Part shown: positions 41,597 through 49,200 of the stretch, piece by piece
Layout: every line of letters begins with the position of its first letter
Numbering within the stretch: position 1 is the stretch's first letter
Source of the DNA: SYIM01 sp964581825
Lineage (GTDB): Bacteria; Pseudomonadota; Gammaproteobacteria; Burkholderiales; Burkholderiaceae_E
NCBI GenBank assembly: GCA_964581825.1
Contig: CAZORB010000009.1
Coordinates: 1 to 49,200, forward strand
Reading direction: 5' to 3'
Length of the DNA: 49,200 nt
Notes under the pieces: model-generated
What the model saw: the letters and a program-made list of their open reading frames with translations, nothing else
What the model was told of the DNA's origin: nothing
The model's database searches: none
Translations under genes and position numbers: made by a program

Positions 41597-43129
41597 ATGA
41601 GCACTGCACACTTTCAAAGAATCGGCGTCGTCGGCAGCGGCGTAATGGGGCGCGGTATCGCGCAGATATTCGCACTTGCTGGCATTCCAGTCAGGCTTTA
41701 CGACAGCCACCCCCCGGCACTCGATGCTGCGCTTCAGTCGCTCGCCAGCGTATTCGCTCTGCTGCAGGAAAAGGGAAGGCTCACCCAGGCGCAGGCTGAA
41801 TCAGCCAGGGCACGACTACTGCCCGCCCAGCAAATTGCCGATCTCGCCGACTGCGATCTGGTGATCGAGGCGATCATCGAAAAACTCGATGCGAAGCGCG
41901 ATCTACTCGCTTCACTCGATGATGTTCTGTCACCGAGTGCGGTAATCGCAAGCAACACCTCATCCCTGTCGATCACCGCAATCGCCGCAAGCAGCCGTCA
42001 TCCAGAGCGGGTGGCTGGCTATCACTTCTTTAATCCAGTGCCGCTGATGCGGATCGTTGAGGTCATCGGCGGCCCGCGCACCTCGGCCCAGGTGCTTGAG
42101 CGTCTGTCCGAACTCGCGCGCCAGGCTGGACATCTGCCCGTTCAGGCGCAAGACACCCCGGGATTTATCGTCAATCACGCTGGCCGAGGCTTCGGCACTG
42201 AAGCCCTGCGCCTGCTCGGTGAAGGCGTATCCGACCCCGTTACCATCGATCGGATCATGCGTGAGCAGGTCAATATCAACGGCAGCGGCTTTAAGTTGGG
42301 CCCCTTCGAGCTGATGGACCTGACGGGTCTGGATGTTTCGCATCCGGTGATGGAGTCCATCTATCGTCAATACTACGAAGAGCCACGGTTTCGGCCCTCT
42401 GTTATTGCTGCGCAGCGAACCATCGCTGGCCTTCACGGCAGGAAGCGCGGCGAAGGCTGGTATCGGCATGTCGACGGCAAGCAGCAGACGCCACCCGAGG
42501 CAGCCCCCCCTGCTGGGGCCGCTCTGCCGCCGGTGTGGGTGGCACCTGGCGAACACCATTCCGCGCTCGTTCAGTTAATCACCGATCTCGGCGCACAGGT
42601 TGAAAACACAGCGCAGCCCGGTTCAGAATCGCTCATTCTCCTGGCCCCGCTCGGTCACGACGCGACGTTTGCCTGTCAGCAGTGGCCCGCCGAGCGCGCC
42701 ATCGCCATCGATACCTTGTTTGGATTCGGCAAAGGTCAGTGCCAGCGTCGGACCCTCATGACCACGCCAGCCACCCACGTTGATTACCGCGACGCAGCCC
42801 ACGCGCTGTTTGCGGCGGACGGTGTCCGCGTATCGGTGATCCGAGACAGCGCTGGCTTTGTTGCGCCGCGAATCCTCGCAATGATCGTTGCAATCGGCTG
42901 CGAAATCGCGCAGCAGCGCATCGCAACACCTGCCGATATTGACTCCGCCGTGCGACTCGGACTCGGCTATCCGACGGGTCCTCTGTCACTTGGTAACCTC
43001 CTCGGACCCGCCCGCGTGTCCCGGCTGCTGGACGAAATGTGTCAGGTTACAGGCGACCCGCGCTACCGCCCCAGTCTGTGGCTTCGTCGCCGGGCGCAGC
43101 TTGGGCTATCGCTGCTGCATGCTGACTAA
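41597..43129 (+). CDS. 3-hydroxyacyl-CoA dehydrogenase, two-domain (PaaH/FadB-like)
   Basis: NAD-dependent oxidation of 3-hydroxyacyl-CoA to 3-ketoacyl-CoA. 510 residues. The Rossmann motif GVVGSGVMGRGIAQIF starts at about residue 9, with DCDLVIEAIIEKLDAKRDL and IASNTSSLSITAIA. The catalytic His is in ERVAGYHFFNPVPLMRIVEV. Two tandem C-terminal HCDH domains (about 190-290 and 400-500) follow, the second with PRILAMIVAIGCEIAQQRI and GLGYPTGPLSLGNLLG. This layout is that of PaaH-type enzymes. It is the first gene of an operon with a kinase and an acyl-CoA dehydrogenase, so its substrate may be their product. Confidence 0.92.
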   Translation: MSTAHFQRIGVVGSGVMGRGIAQIFALAGIPVRLYDSHPPALDAALQSLASVFALLQEKGRLTQAQAESARARLLPAQQIADLADCDLVIEAIIEKLDAKRDLLASLDDVLSPSAVIASNTSSLSITAIAASSRHPERVAGYHFFNPVPLMRIVEVIGGPRTSAQVLERLSELARQAGHLPVQAQDTPGFIVNHAGRGFGTEALRLLGEGVSDPVTIDRIMREQVNINGSGFKLGPFELMDLTGLDVSHPVMESIYRQYYEEPRFRPSVIAAQRTIAGLHGRKRGEGWYRHVDGKQQTPPEAAPPAGAALPPVWVAPGEHHSALVQLITDLGAQVENTAQPGSESLILLAPLGHDATFACQQWPAERAIAIDTLFGFGKGQCQRRTLMTTPATHVDYRDAAHALFAADGVRVSVIRDSAGFVAPRILAMIVAIGCEIAQQRIATPADIDSAVRLGLGYPTGPLSLGNLLGPARVSRLLDEMCQVTGDPRYRPSLWLRRRAQLGLSLLHAD

Positions 43130-43173
43130 GCGCCCGCAAAGGGCCCCTTACCGTTCACCCAACAAGACTCATC

Positions 43174-44277
43174 ATGGCTGCTGACTCTCAATCGGCCCCC
43201 GATAATTCGGACGCGCCCGAGTTTGCGGGAACAATGCCGGTGCCCGAAAGGCACCGGGTAGACGTCCAGCGACTGACAGACTGGCTCACCGCGCATCTGC
43301 CCGGTTTTCGGGGCCCCCTCCGAATCCAGATTTTCAAAGGCGGGCAGTCAAATCCCACATATCTGCTGAGCGCGGCGTCGGGTAACTATGTCATGCGCGC
43401 CAAGCCTGGCCCGGTGGCGAAGCTGCTGCCCTCAGCACACGCCATTGAGCGCGAGTATCGAGTGCTGTCGGCACTCGCAACGACTGACGTTCCCGTGGCG
43501 AAGGTCTTCTGTCTGTGCGAGGACGAAGACGTTATCGGCCGCGCGTTCTACCTCATGGAGCACGTTAGCGGCCGAGTGCTTTGGGAGCAGTCGCTTCCTG
43601 GCATGTCAACGGCCGAGCGCGCTGCCATCTACGATGAAATGAACCGGGTCATGGCTGCGCTGCATTCAGTTAACCCGGCAGCAATCGGCCTATCTGACTT
43701 CGGGCGGCCAGGAAACTACTTCGCCCGGCAGATCACCCGCTGGACCAAGCAATACCAAGCCTCCGAAACAGAACCGATTGAGTCGATGCATCGACTCATT
43801 GAATGGCTGCCGGCACACCTGCCGCAGTCGGAAGAAACTTCAATCGTTCATGGCGACTTCCGGCTGGACAACCTGATCTTCGACCCGACGTCAGCCCGAG
43901 TTCTGGCCGTGCTCGATTGGGAGCTCTCCACGCTGGGCCACCCCCTGGCAGATTTTTCGTACCACTGCATGTCCTGGCGTATCCCGCCAGGCACCTTCCG
44001 CGGCATCGGAGGTCTTGATCTGAACGCCCTGGGCATCCCAGCCGAAAGACAGTACATCAGCCTCTACTGTCAGCGGACCGGTCGCAATGTTGCCGACGTG
44101 CTCGAACACTGGGATTTTTACCTCGCCTACAACATGTTCCGCCTGGCTGCCATCCTGCAGGGAATCGTCAAACGCGTTGCGGACGGCACCGCGTCAAACA
44201 CACAGGCACCCGCCACGATCGAGCGTGTGCGTCCGCTTGCTGAAATGGGCTGGGCGATTGCCCGCGGCATCGCCTGA
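43174..44277 (+). CDS. APH-family phosphotransferase (ACAD10/11- or LvaA-like kinase)
   Basis: A 367-residue kinase-like protein of the aminoglycoside phosphotransferase/choline kinase fold. Seen: LRIQIFKGGQSNPTYLLSAA (nucleotide-binding), YVMRAKPGPVAKLLPSAHAIEREYRV with the ATP-binding Lys, the catalytic loop VHGDFRLDNLIFD (Asp, Asn), and VLAVLDWELSTLGHPLADFSY with the metal-binding Asp. Family knowledge: close relatives are the N-terminal domain of human ACAD10/11 and Pseudomonas putida LvaA, which phosphorylates 4-hydroxyacyl-CoA. Its place directly before an acyl-CoA dehydrogenase fits that and not antibiotic resistance. The start has little ribosome-site support. Confidence 0.85.
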   Translation: MAADSQSAPDNSDAPEFAGTMPVPERHRVDVQRLTDWLTAHLPGFRGPLRIQIFKGGQSNPTYLLSAASGNYVMRAKPGPVAKLLPSAHAIEREYRVLSALATTDVPVAKVFCLCEDEDVIGRAFYLMEHVSGRVLWEQSLPGMSTAERAAIYDEMNRVMAALHSVNPAAIGLSDFGRPGNYFARQITRWTKQYQASETEPIESMHRLIEWLPAHLPQSEETSIVHGDFRLDNLIFDPTSARVLAVLDWELSTLGHPLADFSYHCMSWRIPPGTFRGIGGLDLNALGIPAERQYISLYCQRTGRNVADVLEHWDFYLAYNMFRLAAILQGIVKRVADGTASNTQAPATIERVRPLAEMGWAIARGIA

Positions 44278-44303
44278 TCCAACCGCTCACCCAAGGAGCC
44301 TTC

Positions 44304-45572
44304 ATGTCCTTCCAGTTCTCAGCCCGAAGCCTTGATCTGCAAGACCGCCTCAAGGCTTTCATGGACCGCCATGTTTACCCTAACGAACATCGTTTTGAAG
44401 AAGAAGTTGCCGCAAACCGCCGTGCCGGCAACGTCTGGGTGCCTACCAAACTTGTCGATGAGTTGAAGCCGCTTGCCCGGCAGGCTGGGCTTTGGAATCT
44501 GTTCCTTCCACGCTCGCCGAGGGTCCCGGAGGGTCTGTCCAACCTTGATTACGCGCCGCTCTGCGAAATCATGGGTCGCGTGCACTGGGCGCCGGAAGTG
44601 TTCAACTGCTCCGCGCCTGATACCGGCAACATGGAAACCTTTGAGCGCTATGCGAGCGAACCGCTCAAGCGCCAGTGGCTCGATCCGCTGCTACGCGGCG
44701 AGATCCGTTCGGCCTTCGCCATGACCGAGCCTGCGGTTGCCTCATCGGATGCCACCAACATCGAGTCCACCATCGCCCGCGACGGTGACCACTACCGGAT
44801 CAACGGTCGCAAGTGGTGGACCTCTGGTGCGCCAGACCCGCGCTGCAAAGTGTTCATCTTTATGGGCAAGACTGATACTTCAGCGCCGCGCCACCAGCAG
44901 CAGTCAATGATCATCGTACCGGCAGACACCGCTGGAATCACCATCATTCGGCCGCTCACGGTGTATGGCTATGACGATGCACCGCACGGCCACGCCGAAG
45001 TCTTGTTTGAGGATGTTCGGGTGCCCGTCGATAACATTCTGCTGGGCGAAGGGCGAGGCTTTGAGATCGCACAAGGTCGCCTGGGTCCTGGCCGGATTCA
45101 TCATTGCATGCGGCAAATTGGTGTCGCTGAGCGAGCGCTTGAGCTCATGTGCAAGCGACTGATGTCGCGCGTGGCTTTCGGTAAGCGAATCTCTGAACAC
45201 TCCGTATGGCATGAGCGTATCGCAGAGGCCCGCTGCATGATTGATCAGGCGCGCCTGATGACGCTGCAAGCCGCCCACATGATGGATACGGTCGGCAACA
45301 AGATAGCCCGTCGCGAGATCGCGATGATCAAAGTGATCGCCCCCAACGTGGCTGGGAAAGTACTTGATTGGGCCATTCAGGCGCACGGCGGTGGCGGTAT
45401 CAGCGATGACTTCCCGCTCGCAGCCATGTGGGCTCATTCGCGCACGCTACGTTTTGCTGATGGGCCTGATGAGGTTCACCGTGCCGCGATTGCAAAACTT
45501 GAGTTGGCGCGCCATACGCCAATTCCTGGTGCCACCGATCGGGTAGAGCTTCCCGTTACACGCGGGTCTTGA
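44304..45572 (+). CDS. Acyl-CoA dehydrogenase (ACAD11/LvaC-like)
   Basis: FAD-dependent acyl-CoA dehydrogenase, 422 residues. The N-terminal helical domain contains RLKAFMDRHVYPNEHRFEEE-type sequence, the middle beta domain has AFAMTEPAVASSDATNIES and INGRKWWTSGAPDPRCK, and the C-terminal helical domain has LGPGRIHHCMRQIGVAERAL, IQAHGGGGISDDFPLAAMWA and the C-terminal LRFADGPDEVHRAAIAKLE. These segments are characteristic of the ACAD10/11-type clade. The ATG at 44304 has AAGGAG upstream. It is third in the operon, 26 bp after the kinase. Confidence 0.92.
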   Translation: MSFQFSARSLDLQDRLKAFMDRHVYPNEHRFEEEVAANRRAGNVWVPTKLVDELKPLARQAGLWNLFLPRSPRVPEGLSNLDYAPLCEIMGRVHWAPEVFNCSAPDTGNMETFERYASEPLKRQWLDPLLRGEIRSAFAMTEPAVASSDATNIESTIARDGDHYRINGRKWWTSGAPDPRCKVFIFMGKTDTSAPRHQQQSMIIVPADTAGITIIRPLTVYGYDDAPHGHAEVLFEDVRVPVDNILLGEGRGFEIAQGRLGPGRIHHCMRQIGVAERALELMCKRLMSRVAFGKRISEHSVWHERIAEARCMIDQARLMTLQAAHMMDTVGNKIARREIAMIKVIAPNVAGKVLDWAIQAHGGGGISDDFPLAAMWAHSRTLRFADGPDEVHRAAIAKLELARHTPIPGATDRVELPVTRGS

Positions 45573-45583
45573 AACAACTTAAC

Positions 45584-45617
45584 GCATGTCCGAGGCTGAC
45601 GGGCCTCGGACACATGC
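45584..45617. terminator. Hairpin between convergent genes
   Basis: TCCGAGGC (45589-45596) pairs with GCCTCGGA (45603-45610), and GCATG (45584-45588) with CATGC (45613-45617), giving 13 paired bases with a two-base bulge. It lies in the 55-bp gap between the acyl-CoA dehydrogenase and the DUF1178 gene. No T-run follows on either strand, so it may act as an RNA-end stabiliser or weak bidirectional terminator. Confidence 0.45.
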
Positions 45618-45627
45618 ATCAACGCGC

Positions 45628-46086
45628 TTACTGCAAGGGCCCCTTCAGGGCTGATGGCAGGGGCAGGCTCAGCACCTCAATGCCTTCGTCTGCCAGGGCA
45701 GCGGTTTCCTCGGCGGTTGCAACGCCGCGAATAGCACGCTCTTCAGCTTCCTGGTAGTGAATCTTGCGGGCCTCTTCCGCAAACTTTGTTCCGACGTCCT
45801 CGGTGTTTTCAATGATTCGGCGCGCCATCTGCATCCACATTGCTTGAAGCTGCGCGCGGGCCTCGCCAGCGCGGGCGGCAGAGTCAGGTTCAGGTGCAGT
45901 AGGCGCGGGCGCCTGGGCCTGCGACAGGTTGAGCCGCGGCGCAGACGGCAACCGACGAATCTCTCGGCTGGCGCACAAAGGACACTCGATCAACGACGCG
46001 GCCATTTGGCGGTCATAATCAGCCTCAGATCCAAACCATCCTTCGAATCGGTGGTCTTGGTCGCAGCAGAGGTCAAAAACTTTCAT
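45628..46086 (-). CDS. DUF1178 family protein
   Basis: A 152-residue conserved protein of unknown function, common in alpha- and betaproteobacteria. The N-terminus KVFDLCCDQDHRFEGWFGSE and the later CPLCASREIRRLPSAPRLN hold paired cysteines that may form a small zinc ribbon. A Pro/Ala-rich spacer is followed by a conserved helical half with MARRIIENTEDVGTKFAEEA and EERAIRGVATAEETAAL, ending in LPLPSALKGPLQ. The ATG at 46086 is the family start. It is divergent from mnmH with only 26 bp between start codons. Confidence 0.88.
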   Translation of the reverse strand: MKVFDLCCDQDHRFEGWFGSEADYDRQMAASLIECPLCASREIRRLPSAPRLNLSQAQAPAPTAPEPDSAARAGEARAQLQAMWMQMARRIIENTEDVGTKFAEEARKIHYQEAEERAIRGVATAEETAALADEGIEVLSLPLPSALKGPLQ

Positions 46087-46112
46087 GTCGACCATTCTAT
46101 GTCGTTTGTTCA

Positions 46113-47186
46113 ATGAAATCGCCTGACGTCCTTACGATCGATGAGGCACTGACACGCCTTGCCTGCTTTGGCGACATCCTCGATGCTCGAACACCGGCCG
46201 AATACGCACTGGACCACATTCCAGGAGCCATCAGTTCGCCCGTTCTCAGCAACGATGAGCGCGTGCTGATCGGAACGATGTACCGTCAGCAATCGGGGTT
46301 CGAGGCGAAACGCGCAGGAGCGGCCATCGTTGCTCGGAACATCGCAGACCTGCTCGACACTCAGTTCCAGGATCGTCCGCGCGACTGGGCGCCACTGGTT
46401 TACTGCTGGCGCGGTGGTAATCGCTCAGGCGCTCTTGCCACTGTGCTGGCTCGAATCGGCTGGCGGGTCAGCGTCCTGGAGGGTGGCTATAAGGCCTTCC
46501 GCCAGCGCGTCATGAACGACCTTGAACAGTTCCCGGCAGGGCTGCGATTTACCGTGATTGCAGGCCGCACGGGTTGCGGTAAAAGTCTTTTGTTGCAGGC
46601 GCTGGATCAGTTAGGCGCCCAGGTACTCGATTTGGAGGCCATTGCCAGGCATCGCGGATCGGTGCTGGGACGCGTACCAGGCGAGCCTCAGCCAGCCCAA
46701 CGTCACTTTGAAACGCTGCTATGGGAAAGGCTCTCGCGATTCGACCCCTCGCGCCCGGTATTTGTTGAATCGGAGAGCAGGCGGATCGGTGTCTGCCACC
46801 TTCCTGAATCGCTCACCGTAGCGATTCGTGGGGGCGACTGCGTCGTGGTCGAGGCAAGTCGCAGCGCAAGGGCCAACTTTCTTTTGGGTCAGTATCCCCA
46901 CTTCCTGGCCCGCCCAGACGAATTGGACGCTCAGCTGCTACGCTTAACGGAGTTGCATGGACGCGAGGTAGTTCAGTCGTGGCGCGCGCTGGTGTCAGCG
47001 GGTCAATGGGCCGAGCTGGTCGACAACCTGCTCGGCCGGCACTACGACCCGGCTTACGATCGTTCGATGACGAAGAACTTCAGGCGCCTTGGGGAAGCGC
47101 GCATCCATGCGCTTGACCCGAATCAACCCCAACAGCTTCAGGAGCTAGCCCGCTCACTGCTGAGCGGAAGCACCGAGTCGCGATAA
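46113..47186 (+). CDS. mnmH: tRNA 2-selenouridine synthase
   Basis: Replaces sulfur by selenium at the wobble 2-thiouridine of tRNAs, via a geranylated intermediate. 357 residues. The N-terminal rhodanese domain begins with DILDARTPAEYALDHIPGA and has the catalytic Cys98 in PLVYCWRGGNRSG. The P-loop domain has AGRTGCGKS at 150-158 and FVESESRRIGVCHLPESL. MnmH depends on selenophosphate (SelD), which is not in this window; without SelD only geranylation would be possible. Its last 33 bp overlap the end of ppiD on the other strand. Confidence 0.93.
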   Translation: MKSPDVLTIDEALTRLACFGDILDARTPAEYALDHIPGAISSPVLSNDERVLIGTMYRQQSGFEAKRAGAAIVARNIADLLDTQFQDRPRDWAPLVYCWRGGNRSGALATVLARIGWRVSVLEGGYKAFRQRVMNDLEQFPAGLRFTVIAGRTGCGKSLLLQALDQLGAQVLDLEAIARHRGSVLGRVPGEPQPAQRHFETLLWERLSRFDPSRPVFVESESRRIGVCHLPESLTVAIRGGDCVVVEASRSARANFLLGQYPHFLARPDELDAQLLRLTELHGREVVQSWRALVSAGQWAELVDNLLGRHYDPAYDRSMTKNFRRLGEARIHALDPNQPQQLQELARSLLSGSTESR

Positions 47187-49070
47187 CGAGCGGCTGATGT
47201 CGAGGCGCTGCTTCACCGATTCAACATAGTCCGTGACATCTTGCTGAGACAGCAGTTGCTCGAGTTGGGTACGCACCTCGGCAGCACGCTTTTCAACGGT
47301 CTCAGCAGAGGGTTCAATCACTTTGCTGATCTGATAAATCGCATAGCCCTGCTCAGCCAGATCGACGCCAACATAGGTGGGAAGCTTCGAGGTACCCGCC
47401 TTAAAGATGGCCTCCATGGCGGGGGCAGGCAAGGTTGTTTGGCCTGATCGCGTGAGCGAACGGGTGGCAGAAAACCCGGCTTGGTCGCCGCCTTCGCGAA
47501 GCGACTTTAACCGCGCCTCACCCGCCTGAATCGCCAGCTGACGGGACTCGTCCCGAACCAAAGACGACCGCACCTCATCACGAACCTCGTCAAAGGGCTT
47601 CTTCCGTGCAGCCTGATGTTCGACGATTCGTGCAGAAATAATGCGACCCGATCCTGTGTCGATGGCTTCTGTATTTCGACGCTTGGCGATGGAATCAGCG
47701 GCAAACAAGGAGCCAAGCAGACGCGGATTGTTGAGCGGATGATCACGCGGAAGCGATCCAACCCCGCCGAGACTGACTTCACCGACCTGCTCTACCTTCA
47801 GACCGAAACGATCAGCCGCTGGCTGCAGTGAATCGGGTTGCTCATAGACGAGATTTCCAAACGCGTCAGCATCCTCGGCCAGACGGCGCGAGGCCTGTGC
47901 GCGCCGAACCTCAGAAACGATTTCGTCGCGCACTTCCGAGAGCGACCGGATACGTCCAGGCCGGATGTCAGTGACTTCGATCAGGTGAAGTCCGAATTCG
48001 GTTTCAACCGGACCCACCACGACACCCCGATCAGCGCTGAACGCTGCATCAGCGAAGGCGCCCGTCATCATTTCACGCGTAAAAAACTCAAGATCGCCGC
48101 CGCTTCGCGCTGACCCTGGATCCTGCGATTCGGTCTTAGCGAGTTCGTCGAACTGCGCACCCTGCTTGAGCCGCGCCAAAAGCGCACTGGCGCGAGCCTG
48201 CGCAGCATCTTTGTCGGATTTGGAGGCATCAGGAGCAACGCGAATCAGTATGTGACGCGCTCGGCGCTCTTCGGGCGCGGAATAACGCCTCCGGTTCTGC
48301 TCATAAAAGGCTGCGACGTCGGAATCTGCAATCGAAATACGAGCCGCGAGTTTCTCTGCATCGAGCACCACGTACTGAACAGTTGCCGATTCGGGCAACT
48401 GGAAAGCCTCGGGTCGCGCGTCGTAATACTTGCGCAGCTGCGCGTCGTCGGGTTGAATCTTCGCGGCAAAGTCCTCGGGGCGAAGCGAGATGTCGGCCAC
48501 CTCCCTCACCTCCGACAAGATACGCCCAAGCCGTGTCAGCAACGATTGCGGCACGATCGACGATTGCGACAGCGCATCCGGAAGCTCGCGCATCGTGACA
48601 TCGCGACGCAGCTCAGATTCGAAAAACGCTTCGTTACGACCCCGGGCGCTCACGTAGGCGCGATAACGTTCCAGATCGAAGCTGCCGTCTGGGCGCTGAA
48701 GGCCAGGAATAGCCATGATCGCCTCGCGAAGCCGCTCATCGCTCACGGCGATCTTGTGCGAGCGGGCGTGAACCGACAACACTTTCTGATCGATTAGACC
48801 CTCGAGCAGGTCGCGCCGGGCTGCGGGCGTATCGAACATCTGCGGATCGATCGACGCCCCAAACATTTGTCGGATGCGGTCGAACTGTTCGCGTTGTGCC
48901 TGTTCGAACTCGTTTCGGGAGATGGGTTCACCCGCCACGCGGGCCACGCTGTCACCATCGGACATCAACCGGTCGTAGCCCTGTATTCCAAAGAAGGCGA
49001 ACGCAGGAAAAATCAGAACGATGATGATGAACAGCAGAATACGCTGATGTTTGCGAACCGAATCGAACAT
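47154..49070 (-). CDS. ppiD: Periplasmic folding chaperone PpiD (SurA-N/PPIC protein)
   Basis: Inner-membrane-anchored periplasmic chaperone near the SecYEG exit. 638 residues. It starts FDSVRKHQRILL, then a membrane helix (about 11-31), then FFGIQGYDRLMSDGDSVARVAGEPISRNEFEQA, typical of the PpiD N-terminus. A parvulin domain (about 265-365) reads RRARHILIRVAPDASKSDKD and GSARSGGDLEFFTREMMTGAF. A C-terminal chaperone half follows. In E. coli PpiD the parvulin domain lacks activity; I cannot judge that here. The ATG at 49070 is the family start. It follows tRNA-Asp, as in Burkholderiales. Confidence 0.93.
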   Translation of the reverse strand: MFDSVRKHQRILLFIIIVLIFPAFAFFGIQGYDRLMSDGDSVARVAGEPISRNEFEQAQREQFDRIRQMFGASIDPQMFDTPAARRDLLEGLIDQKVLSVHARSHKIAVSDERLREAIMAIPGLQRPDGSFDLERYRAYVSARGRNEAFFESELRRDVTMRELPDALSQSSIVPQSLLTRLGRILSEVREVADISLRPEDFAAKIQPDDAQLRKYYDARPEAFQLPESATVQYVVLDAEKLAARISIADSDVAAFYEQNRRRYSAPEERRARHILIRVAPDASKSDKDAAQARASALLARLKQGAQFDELAKTESQDPGSARSGGDLEFFTREMMTGAFADAAFSADRGVVVGPVETEFGLHLIEVTDIRPGRIRSLSEVRDEIVSEVRRAQASRRLAEDADAFGNLVYEQPDSLQPAADRFGLKVEQVGEVSLGGVGSLPRDHPLNNPRLLGSLFAADSIAKRRNTEAIDTGSGRIISARIVEHQAARKKPFDEVRDEVRSSLVRDESRQLAIQAGEARLKSLREGGDQAGFSATRSLTRSGQTTLPAPAMEAIFKAGTSKLPTYVGVDLAEQGYAIYQISKVIEPSAETVEKRAAEVRTQLEQLLSQQDVTDYVESVKQRLDISRSLSRLGASAQQ

Positions 49071-49082
49071 GGCTTCGTCCGG

Positions 49083-49098
49083 GTGCCAGCGATGGCAC
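49083..49098 (-). repeat. Small hairpin before ppiD
   Basis: GTGCCA (49083-49088) pairs with TGGCAC (49093-49098) around a four-base loop, 12 bases before the ppiD ATG. It lies in the mRNA leader close to the ribosome site, and I see no T-run. It may modulate translation or be chance. Confidence 0.3.
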
Positions 49099-49110
49099 AG
49101 GTGGCGAGAC

Positions 49111-49141
49111 AAAAAAAGAGGGCGAACTTTCGTTCGCCCTC
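49111..49141 (-). terminator. Rho-independent terminator of tRNA-Asp
   Basis: A perfect 10-bp stem, GAGGGCGAAC (49118-49127) with GTTCGCCCTC (49132-49141), four-base loop, followed on the minus strand by seven T's (A-run 49111-49117). It begins six bases past the tRNA CCA end, so it ends the tRNA transcript and separates it from ppiD. Confidence 0.92.
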
Positions 49142-49147
49142 GGTACT

Positions 49148-49200
49148 TGGCGGAGTGGACGGGACTCGAACCCGCGACCCCCGGCGTGACAGGCCGGTAT
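49148..49200 (-). tRNA. tRNA-Asp (GTC), 5' part missing at the window end
   Basis: On the minus strand the last 53 bases form the 3' two-thirds of a tRNA. The anticodon stem-loop reads CCGGCCTGTCACGCCGG, with anticodon GTC for Asp. The T arm has GGTTCGAGTCC, and the acceptor 3' strand ends in an encoded CCA (TGG at 49148-49150). The 5' acceptor and D arm lie beyond the window. A strong terminator follows at 49111-49141. Confidence 0.93.

Noticed and set aside
43174..44277. Aminoglycoside resistance gene
   Set aside because: The APH fold is shared, but the sequence and the acyl-CoA dehydrogenase neighbour fit the ACAD10/11- or LvaA-like kinases.

Overview
The window reads as ordinary chromosomal DNA of a betaproteobacterium, most likely Burkholderiales. 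Three things point there: (i) the gene order guaA-guaB-rnfH-ratA | smpB and ppsA | ppsR, then trmH-rnhB-lpxB-lpxA-fabZ-lpxD-skp-bamA-rseP-dxr-cdsA-uppS-frr-pyrH-tsf-rpsB | map-glnD, which is the order I know from Burkholderiales; (ii) zipA-smc and dapC-dapD-arsC-like-prmB blocks; (iii) ppiD next to tRNA-Asp. The DNA is GC-rich, coding density is very high, and many genes overlap by 1-4 bp. A run of exactly 100 N (5452-5551) shows this is a draft scaffold. I see no prophage, insertion sequence, CRISPR array, integron or defence island, and no gene-free stretch over 300 bp.

Layout. 1-3961 (minus): start of an unknown gene, GMP synthesis (guaB-guaA), then RnfH and RatA. 4004-4465 (plus): smpB. 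4478-9243 (minus): DnaQ-like exonuclease, a cNMP/CBS/nucleotidyltransferase regulator broken by the N gap, and PEP synthase, whose regulator ppsR (plus) is divergent. 10177-23713 (minus): a long run for envelope biogenesis (lipid A, outer-membrane assembly, isoprenoid and phospholipid precursors) that leads into translation and nucleotide genes. 23811-25571: tsf and rpsB. 25822-29189 (plus): map and glnD. 29195-34826 (minus): a methylthio-nucleoside phosphorylase, zipA, smc. 34940-40847 (plus): queF, dapC, dapD, an ArsC-like protein, prmB, an ABC-F ATPase. 40860-41492 (minus): a glutathione transferase. 41597-45572 (plus): an operon of 3-hydroxyacyl-CoA dehydrogenase, an APH-type kinase and an acyl-CoA dehydrogenase. 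45628-49200: a DUF1178 gene, mnmH, ppiD, and a partial tRNA-Asp with a strong terminator.

Most of the window is housekeeping and I did not find a clearly new system. The most interesting lead is the 41597-45572 operon. The kinase plus acyl-CoA dehydrogenase pairing matches the logic of LvaA/LvaC in levulinate catabolism and of the fused human ACAD10/ACAD11, and the adjacent 3-hydroxyacyl-CoA dehydrogenase would act on the expected product. This suggests a 4-hydroxyacyl-CoA degradation module. Other points worth checking are the under-sized assembly gap, a structured rpsB leader, two possible leaderless starts (map and the dehydrogenase at 41597), the absence of ligA and dapE from their usual places, and a phosphorylase that looks specific for methylthioinosine rather than methylthioadenosine.
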